From: Bacteroidales bacterium | GTDB taxonomy: Bacteria > Bacteroidota > Bacteroidia > Bacteroidales > UBA7960 | Length of the DNA: 30,027 nt | Assembly: GCA_003557965.1 (NCBI GenBank) | Contig: PWND01000094.1 | Location: 1 to 30,027 of the forward strand | Reading direction: 5' to 3' | Shown here: positions 26,001-30,027 of the stretch, piece by piece | Layout of the letters: the number at the start of each line of letters is the position of its first letter | Numbering within the stretch: position 1 is the stretch's first letter | Made by a program: the position numbers and the translations under genes | The notes under the pieces: generated by a model | What the model saw: the letters and a program-made list of their open reading frames with translations, nothing else | What the model was told of the DNA's origin: nothing | Databases searched by the model: none

Positions 26001-26529
26001 GCCTCATTATTTCAAGATAAAAGTCGTCACCAAAAATGTTCAAGTATTCATTCAATACCTCCTTAGCCTTTTCAAATTTGTTATTCATTAATGTGTAGGG
26101 TATTTCACCACCAAGGCAGGCTGAGGTTGCAATAAGCCCTTCGCTGTATTTTTCCAAAAGTTCTTTATCAATTCGTGGTGTATAATAAAAACCCTCAAGG
26201 AATCCTTTTGAGCAGAGCTTTGCCAGGTTTTGGTATCCCTTATAGCTTTTTGCTAACAATATCAAGTGAAAGCCGCTTCTGTCTTCCTTCCCCTTTTTTT
26301 CAAAACGGCTACCATCAGCAACATAAACCTCACAGCCAATTATTGGTTTTATTCCTTTACTTCGGGCAGCTTTTGTAAATTGCAAAACCCCATACATATT
26401 TCCATGGTCTGTTATAGCCAATGATTTCATTCCTAAATCAGCAGCCCTGTTAACAAGCTTATCAATTTTTGCTGCTCCATCCAATATACTAAACTCTGTA
26501 TGTACGTGTAAATGAGTAAATTCTGCCAT
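23077..26529 (-). CDS. dnaE: DNA polymerase III subunit alpha
   Basis: A 1150-residue replicative polymerase from the ATG at 26529 (MAEFTHLHVHTEFS). An in-frame ATG nine codons earlier lies inside the promoter and is rejected. Domains in order: PHP (about 1-280) with HLHVHTEFS, ITDHGNMYG and ATNDVHY, its metal-binding His residues looking intact; polymerase palm with GPGRGSAAGS and the catalytic PDIDIDFDD (about 395-403); fingers with YRPGPMDYIP and FGEYGFNRSHSAAYS; a helix-hairpin-helix region (GLGAIKGVGEAAV); an OB-fold (SEIIIAGIITDAKHK, about 985-1060). Length is normal for the DnaE1 type. An intact PHP domain is compatible with proofreading activity, as known in some bacteria. It heads dnaE-trxA-DUF58. 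Confidence 0.97.
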   Translation of the reverse strand: MAEFTHLHVHTEFSILDGAAKIDKLVNRAADLGMKSLAITDHGNMYGVLQFTKAARSKGIKPIIGCEVYVADGSRFEKKGKEDRSGFHLILLAKSYKGYQNLAKLCSKGFLEGFYYTPRIDKELLEKYSEGLIATSACLGGEIPYTLMNNKFEKAKEVLNEYLNIFGDDFYLEIMRHGMKDQDEVNPEIIRLAKESNVKLVATNDVHYVCAEDAKAHDILICLQTNKDYDDADRMKYTGNEYLKSSDEMAGLFKDVPEAIATTKEIAEKIEDYEITTKTILLPNFPLPEGFKSEDEYLAHLTYQGAEKLYEEITEEIKERIELELGVIKDMGFAGYFLIVQDFINEAKKMDVSVGPGRGSAAGSIIAYCTGITDIDPIKYNLLFERFLNPERISMPDIDIDFDDDGREKVIEYVINKYGREKVAQIVTFGTMAARSSIRNVARVLKLPLNEADVLAKLVPEKNPNLDNAYKEVPELKLALKDGEPLVKDTLKYAQSLEGTNSHPGVHACGVIIGPKDLEDCLPLSKQKESDLPVTQYNGKDAEDVGMLKMDFLGLKTLSIIKDAVKNIKQRHNIEVDVDNIPLDDEKTYELYQAGETIGTFQFESKNMRNCLMELKPTNIEDLIAMNALYRPGPMDYIPTYIKCKHGLEKPKFLHPWLEDILKPTYGIMVYQEQIMKAAQILGGYSLAAADILRRAMGKKITSEMAKQKDVFVNGAIEKGVEKNKAEEIFDIMAKFGEYGFNRSHSAAYSVLAYRTAYLKAHYKPEFMASVLSHNFSDISKITFYMEECNRQNIPVLCPDINESTFTFNVNENGEIRFGLGAIKGVGEAAVENIVEERNINGNYKSIFDFITRVNIRMVNKKTIEALALSGAFDCLETHRAQFFFSDDNGESNFIDKIIKHANIINNLENTSQMNLFEGSEDIVVPDPELPDCPHWSKLETLKKEKLVTGMYISGHPLDNYRIKINAFSSATLDQLKRAPNNNKSEIIIAGIITDAKHKISNKTGNPYGLFTIEDYRDSYQFFLFAENYLKFKHLLVKDNSVYIKAVMRKNNRTNEIEPRVNHIGLLSDLGEKSSNNVTLSIPLEIINEKTIDLIKEYSEKYKGKAKLKIQVIDNEVKNKILFESKSMKVEPFEFLTNLTKNIEIDYKLN

Positions 26530-26553
26530 AATTAAATCAATAATTTTTATTGT

Positions 26554-26586
26554 CAAAAATATACAAAAAACTACCTTCTATTGCAA
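26554..26586 (-). promoter_or_regulatory. Promoter for dnaE
   Basis: Minus strand TTG (26584-26586), 22 bases, then TATTTTTG (26554-26561), an exact TAnnTTTG with slightly long spacing. The start point near 26547 lies 18 bases before the ATG at 26529. Confidence 0.5.
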
Positions 26587-26792
26587 TTTAGTTTTTCACA
26601 AATCAAATGAATTATTAACTAAATAAAAATAATCCGGCAATATTGCTATATAGTTTTAAAACAAAAAAACAACAAGCATAATTATTAAGAATTATAAATT
26701 TCGACGATAAGTGGAAATGCTTCTAATAGCACTACAAAATAATATTTAGCCTTAGATACACATAATACTAAAAGCTTGTTTTTGATTATTAC

Positions 26793-26823
26793 TTGAATTT
26801 TCATATTATTATTAGTAACTTTA
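26793..26823 (+). promoter_or_regulatory. Possible promoter for the DJ-1/PfpI lipoprotein gene
   Basis: TTG (26793-26795), 20 bases, then TAACTTTA (26816-26823), one mismatch from TAnnTTTG. The start point would be near 26830, about 42 bases before the ATG at 26872. The rest of the 26587-26792 stretch holds AT-rich sequence with no gene. Confidence 0.35.
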
Positions 26824-26871
26824 CAATTCCTTGTTTAAACAAATTATTTATTAACATAAAACAAAAAAACT

Positions 26872-27501
26872 ATGAAAATCAGAAAACACTTAATTTCAAA
26901 AGCACTTGCAATAGCATTTTTACTTTTCGCTGTTGCTTGTGAATCAGAAGCAGAAAAGGAAAAAGATATGGACAAAAAAGCATGTAAAGCAACTGTAGCT
27001 GTTATGGTTGCTGAAGGATTTCATGATGGCGAAGCCTATATGCCTATTGGGTTTTTATTAAACCAGGGATACAGCATAAAAGTTATTGGCCCTGAAAAAG
27101 GTACAGTAAAAGCTTATAATAGTGATTTTACCATAAATATTCAAAAGCCAGTAACTGATGTAAATGTTGATGACTTTGTTGCATTGGTTTTGCCCGGAGG
27201 ACATGGCCCTGGAGTTTTAAGAGAAAATGAAGATATTGTAAGTTTTGTGAGAAGCTTTTATAAAAGTGGTAAGCCAACGGCTGCAATTTGTCATGGGCCG
27301 CAGGTGTTAATAACTGCAGGCGTTATGGACGGGAAAACAGCAACAGGTTTTGGAGGCATCCAGGAAGAGCTTGAAGAAGCGGGAGTAACATACCTTGACC
27401 AGTCTCTCGTAGTTGAAGGTAACCTGATTACATCAAGAGTTCCAAAAGACCTTTATGATTTTTCAAAAGCAATTGCTGAAGCAATTAAAAAGCATAAATA
27501 A
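26872..27501 (+). CDS. DJ-1/PfpI-family lipoprotein
   Basis: A 209-residue protein. Residues 1-22 form a lipoprotein signal peptide with lipobox AVAC (C23), followed by a very acidic and Lys-rich stretch (ESEAEKEKDMDKK). The rest is a complete DJ-1/PfpI domain: AEGFHDGEAY with the conserved acid E54, LPGGHGPG, and the nucleophile elbow AAICHGPQVL with C140 and H141. Relatives act as proteases, chaperones or glyoxalase/deglycase-type enzymes; activity cannot be chosen from sequence. Most family members are cytoplasmic, so the lipid anchor is notable; the acidic residues after Cys resemble the surface-export signal known in Bacteroidota (inference). It is a single-gene unit, convergent with hypE. 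Confidence 0.88.
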   Translation: MKIRKHLISKALAIAFLLFAVACESEAEKEKDMDKKACKATVAVMVAEGFHDGEAYMPIGFLLNQGYSIKVIGPEKGTVKAYNSDFTINIQKPVTDVNVDDFVALVLPGGHGPGVLRENEDIVSFVRSFYKSGKPTAAICHGPQVLITAGVMDGKTATGFGGIQEELEEAGVTYLDQSLVVEGNLITSRVPKDLYDFSKAIAEAIKKHK

Positions 27502-27549
27502 ATAGGTTAATTATAGATCGAGTTAACCTGGTTATTTGGGTAAGTTAAT

Positions 27550-27584
27550 AAGAGGCTGAAAATTTAAAAAATTTTCAGCCTCTT
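27550..27584. terminator. Bidirectional terminator between pfpI-like gene and hypE
   Basis: A perfect 15-bp stem, AAGAGGCTGAAAATT (27550-27564) and AATTTTCAGCCTCTT (27570-27584), with loop TAAAA. It lies between convergent genes, 48 bases after one stop and overlapping the stop codon of hypE, so it can serve both transcripts. Confidence 0.75.
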
Positions 27585-28596
27585 AGCATATTCTGGGCAA
27601 TTGTTCTCCTGCAAGCATGTCCATAATTCTCTTTCCGCCAATTTCTGTTTTTAAAACAACTTTTGCGGCGTGGCTTTCAACAATTTCACCAATAACAGAT
27701 ACATTTTCTCCCAGTGGGTTATTTTTAAAAGCATTAATTACCTTTTGTTCATCTTCGGGATGAACAACCATTACCAGTTTGCCTTCGTTAGCAACATAGA
27801 ACGGGTCGAAGCCAAGCAGTTCGCACATTCCTCTTACATTTTCATCAACCGGCACATCTTCTTCATTAATAGTAATTCCTAAACCGGTATTTTGGGCTAT
27901 TTCAACCAATACAGTTGCAACACCGCCCCGGGTAGCATCTCTCATGAACTTAACCCTGGCTCCGGTGTCCAATACGTCTTTAATTAAATGATTCAGAGAG
28001 GCGCAATCAGACTTAATATCGGTTTTAAAACTCCCAAAGTTTCTTACAGCCATAATAGCCATGCCATGCTGTGCCACAGGCCCGTTAATAAGTATTTTAT
28101 CACCATTTTCGATAGTTTCACCAGTGTTTATCTTTTCATTATTTTTATCAATAATACCTATTCCTGATGTATTAATAAAAATTTTATCACACTGGCCTTT
28201 ATTAACAACTTTAGTATCACCAGTAACAATTTTTACTCCGGCATTTTTTGCCTCAGCTGCCATAGATTCCACAATTTTTTCCAGATCTTTTAAAGGCAGC
28301 CCTTCTTCAATAATAAATGCTGCACTAATATACTTTGGAACTGCACCGGCTACAGCCAGGTCATTTACTGTTCCGCACACAGCTAACTTCCCAATATCCC
28401 CGCCGGGGAAAAATGGAGGATCAATAACATAAGAGTCTGTCGTAAAAGCCAAATTTTCTGATTGCATGCAAAAAACGGCTGAATCACTTTGCTGAAGAAG
28501 TATTGAATTGTCAAAGTATTTATAAAAAATATCTTTAATTAATGAATGGGTAAGCTTACCCCCACTCCCATGCCCTAAAACAATATTATTTTCCAT
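27583..28596 (-). CDS. hypE: Hydrogenase maturation protein HypE
   Basis: A 337-residue member of the PurM-like ATP-binding family. It begins with GHGSGGKL, has DSAVF and FTTDSYVIDP, the ATP-site region FPGGDIGKLAVCGTVND, MRDATRGGVATVL, and ends in PRIC, the C-terminal Cys (C337) that receives a carbamoyl group from HypF and dehydrates it to thiocyanate. The cyanide is then passed to iron on HypC/HypD for the [NiFe]-hydrogenase active site. Its ATG overlaps the hypD stop (TAATG), so the two are translationally coupled. Length and tail are fully canonical. HypF, HypA and HypB are not in the window. Confidence 0.97.
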   Translation of the reverse strand: MENNIVLGHGSGGKLTHSLIKDIFYKYFDNSILLQQSDSAVFCMQSENLAFTTDSYVIDPPFFPGGDIGKLAVCGTVNDLAVAGAVPKYISAAFIIEEGLPLKDLEKIVESMAAEAKNAGVKIVTGDTKVVNKGQCDKIFINTSGIGIIDKNNEKINTGETIENGDKILINGPVAQHGMAIMAVRNFGSFKTDIKSDCASLNHLIKDVLDTGARVKFMRDATRGGVATVLVEIAQNTGLGITINEEDVPVDENVRGMCELLGFDPFYVANEGKLVMVVHPEDEQKVINAFKNNPLGENVSVIGEIVESHAAKVVLKTEIGGKRIMDMLAGEQLPRIC

Positions 28597-29675
28597 TATG
28601 AATTAAATCTAAAATATGCATTACAAGAACCTTCATGGGAAACCATACAAGCGCCCACAGGGTTTGTGCTTGTACATACCGTTCCAAAAAGTTTACAATC
28701 TTTGGGTTTTTTTAATCCTTTAAGTATTTCCCCACAAATACACCCTTTTTCCTCAATAGTTTTTTCAACTTCCACGCTAATCATAGTTGCGGCATCAAAG
28801 CGGGAATATTTAGAATTGAGAATAAGCCCACTTGCAGGTATAATTCCAAACCCCCGCCACCAATCATCTGCCAGGGTAAAAACTTCATTAATAGCTTGTT
28901 GTGCTATGACGTTACCTTCAGGTTTTACTGCCCTGGTGTATTGAATTTCTACTTTAAAATCCTCATTGTAAATTTGCATTAAAAGCATATAAATTGACTG
29001 CAAAATGTCAACAGGTTCAAAACCTGATATCACACACCCTACATTATAGTTTTGAGGAATTCCCTGGTAAATAGAAGAGCCTGTTATGGTGCTAACATGG
29101 CCGGGTGCAATATATCCATTAATTTTCACTCCTTCATCAATTAATGCCGACATAGCAGGTGGCATAATTTTATGAGAGCTAAGGATAAAAAAGTTGTCAA
29201 TATTTTTTTTGTCAGCATTAATAATACCGGCAGCTGTGCCGGGAGCAGTAGTTTCAAAACCAACACCTAAAAATATAATTTTCTTTTGCGGATTATTTTC
29301 TGCAATTTTTAAAGCATCTAAAACAGAGAAAACAATACGAATATCAGCCCCTTTGCTTTTTTCTTTTTCTAAAGATGAAGTTGAACCCGGAACTTTAATT
29401 AAATCACCAAAGGTGGTAATAATGGTATTGTTTAGCCTGCTATAGGCAACTGCATGGTCAATAAAGCTTTTACTTGTAACGCAAACGGGGCATCCCGGGC
29501 CTGACATCAGTTTTATTGTTTCCGGCAATAATGACGGAATTCCAAACTTTTGAATTGCCCATGTGTGGCCACCGCAAACTTCCATAATAGAAACTTCATA
29601 ATGCGAAATTTTTTCTATTTTATTTATAAGGTTCTTTACAAGGCCTTTATTTCGAAACTCATCAATATGCTTCAT
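28596..29675 (-). CDS. hypD: Hydrogenase maturation protein HypD
   Basis: A 359-residue protein with the conserved HypD blocks: MEVCGGHTWAIQKFGI near the N-terminus (the scaffold Cys), LMSGPGCPVCVT, GFETTAPGTAAGI, HKIMPPAM, and a C-terminal cysteine-rich part (CICGEI, CKLFGTVC, GACMVSHEGSC) that holds a 4Fe-4S cluster. HypD with HypC is the scaffold on which Fe(CN)2CO is built for [NiFe] hydrogenases. It overlaps hypE and is 224 bases after hypC, a larger gap than usual for hypC-hypD. The ATG at 29675 (MKHIDEFRNKGLV) fits the family start. Confidence 0.97.
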   Translation of the reverse strand: MKHIDEFRNKGLVKNLINKIEKISHYEVSIMEVCGGHTWAIQKFGIPSLLPETIKLMSGPGCPVCVTSKSFIDHAVAYSRLNNTIITTFGDLIKVPGSTSSLEKEKSKGADIRIVFSVLDALKIAENNPQKKIIFLGVGFETTAPGTAAGIINADKKNIDNFFILSSHKIMPPAMSALIDEGVKINGYIAPGHVSTITGSSIYQGIPQNYNVGCVISGFEPVDILQSIYMLLMQIYNEDFKVEIQYTRAVKPEGNVIAQQAINEVFTLADDWWRGFGIIPASGLILNSKYSRFDAATMISVEVEKTIEEKGCICGEILKGLKKPKDCKLFGTVCTSTNPVGACMVSHEGSCNAYFRFNS

Positions 29676-29754
29676 CTGATTAAACTATTATTATCCTGTT
29701 TTGCAATTATTTACACATTCTGAGACTATGCCTTTTATGCTTTTGTTTTGATGG

Positions 29755-29806
29755 AGCTCTCATGCTTTATACATTCTCCTTTTTATAATTTTGACAAATG
29801 AGAGCT
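29755..29806. repeat. Inverted repeat in the hypC-hypD gap
   Basis: AGCTCTCAT (29755-29763) and ATGAGAGCT (29798-29806) are perfect 9-bp arms around a 34-base AT-rich spacer. It lies in the leader region of hypD-hypE. It could be an operator or an RNA stem; no known motif was recognised. Confidence 0.45.
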
Positions 29807-29878
29807 TAATAGTTTGTTTTGTAAAAACACAACTGAACCCCGTTAGCAAAAGAGGCATTATACATTTAAAAAAAGCAC

Positions 29879-29886
29879 CAAAGGTA
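29879..29886 (-). promoter_or_regulatory. Possible -7 box for hypD-hypE
   Basis: TACCTTTG on the minus strand, an exact TAnnTTTG, 13 bases after the hypC stop. A transcript starting near 29872 would have a leader of about 197 bases before hypD, containing the inverted repeat. No -33 element seen. Confidence 0.35.
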
Positions 29887-29899
29887 TAGGTTAATTATT

Positions 29900-30027
29900 T
29901 CAGCTTTCCTCTTCGCTATTCATTTCATCAAGTTCATTAAAGAGTTTTAAAGTCTTTTCTGCTTCTTCTTCACTAATTTTCTGAATCGCAAAACCTGTAT
30001 GAATTAAAACATAATCTCCAATCTTAA
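29900..30027 (-). CDS. hypC: Hydrogenase maturation chaperone HypC (5' partial)
   Basis: The last 41 codons of a small protein: the reading KIGDYVLIHTGFAIQKISEE and an acidic helical tail ending EEES, stop at 29900-29902. GDYVL.H.GFAI.K is the second conserved block of HypC/HupF; the N-terminal MC motif that binds the large-subunit precursor and iron lies beyond the window end. HypC carries the iron centre with HypD and delivers it to the hydrogenase. It lies on the same strand as hypD and hypE. Confidence 0.92.
   Translation of the reverse strand, partial: KIGDYVLIHTGFAIQKISEEEAEKTLKLFNELDEMNSEEES

Noticed and set aside
26530..26556. Longer N-terminus for DnaE
   Set aside because: The upstream ATG overlaps the promoter -7 box, and DnaE proteins start close to the HLHVHT motif.
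1..30027. Mobile element, prophage, CRISPR array or defence island
   Set aside because: No transposase, integrase, phage gene, regularly spaced repeat or known defence gene was seen; gene order and base use look like steady core chromosome.

Overview
The window looks like core chromosome of an AT-rich member of the Bacteroidota, probably an anaerobic or microaerophilic Bacteroidales/Marinilabiliales-like bacterium. The reasons are: promoter -7 boxes of the TAnnTTTG type; the Bacteroidota block coiled-coil protein / zapA / 6S-like RNA / rny; families largely seen in this phylum (DUF2851, DUF6588, DUF6089-like barrels); two-component kinases with 7TM or TPR sensor parts; and lipoprotein-type exported enzymes. 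No tRNA, rRNA, insertion sequence, phage gene or CRISPR array was seen.

Layout. 1-2.3 kb (+): the 3' part of a NuoG/formate-dehydrogenase-like iron-sulfur protein and a ferritin-like diiron protein. 2.4-6.1 kb (-): an exported DUF6588 protein, then the unit coiled-coil / zapA / 6S-like RNA / rny. 6.3-7.6 kb (+): DUF2851. 7.6-12.3 kb (-): an apparent operon of trxB and two tandem 7TM histidine kinases; the second kinase has Asn where the phospho-accepting His should be. 12.4-14.6 kb (-): two related outer-membrane beta-barrel proteins. 15.0-17.4 kb (+): a REC-kinase protein, also with His replaced by Asn in its H-box, and a lipoprotein serpin. 17.5-21.5 kb (-): a large TPR-PAS hybrid histidine kinase overlapping a gene for its probable HPt partner. 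21.7-26.5 kb (-): dnaE, trxA and a DUF58 protein. 26.9-27.5 kb (+): a DJ-1/PfpI-family lipoprotein. 27.6-30.0 kb (-): hypE, hypD and the 3' part of hypC, for [NiFe]-hydrogenase maturation.

How the genes fit together. The hyp genes show that the cell makes a [NiFe] hydrogenase. The NuoG-like protein at the left edge could be an electron-transfer module of such an enzyme, but no hydrogenase subunit lies in the window, so that link is an inference. Thioredoxin and its reductase are both present but in separate operons. Signalling is prominent: four kinase-type proteins plus an HPt protein, with no stand-alone output regulator nearby. Two of the four kinases lack the phospho-accepting His but keep a normal-looking ATPase domain. 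That is the most unusual signal here. I did not find a clear-cut new defence, mobile or biosynthetic system; most of the window is ordinary housekeeping and sensory DNA.
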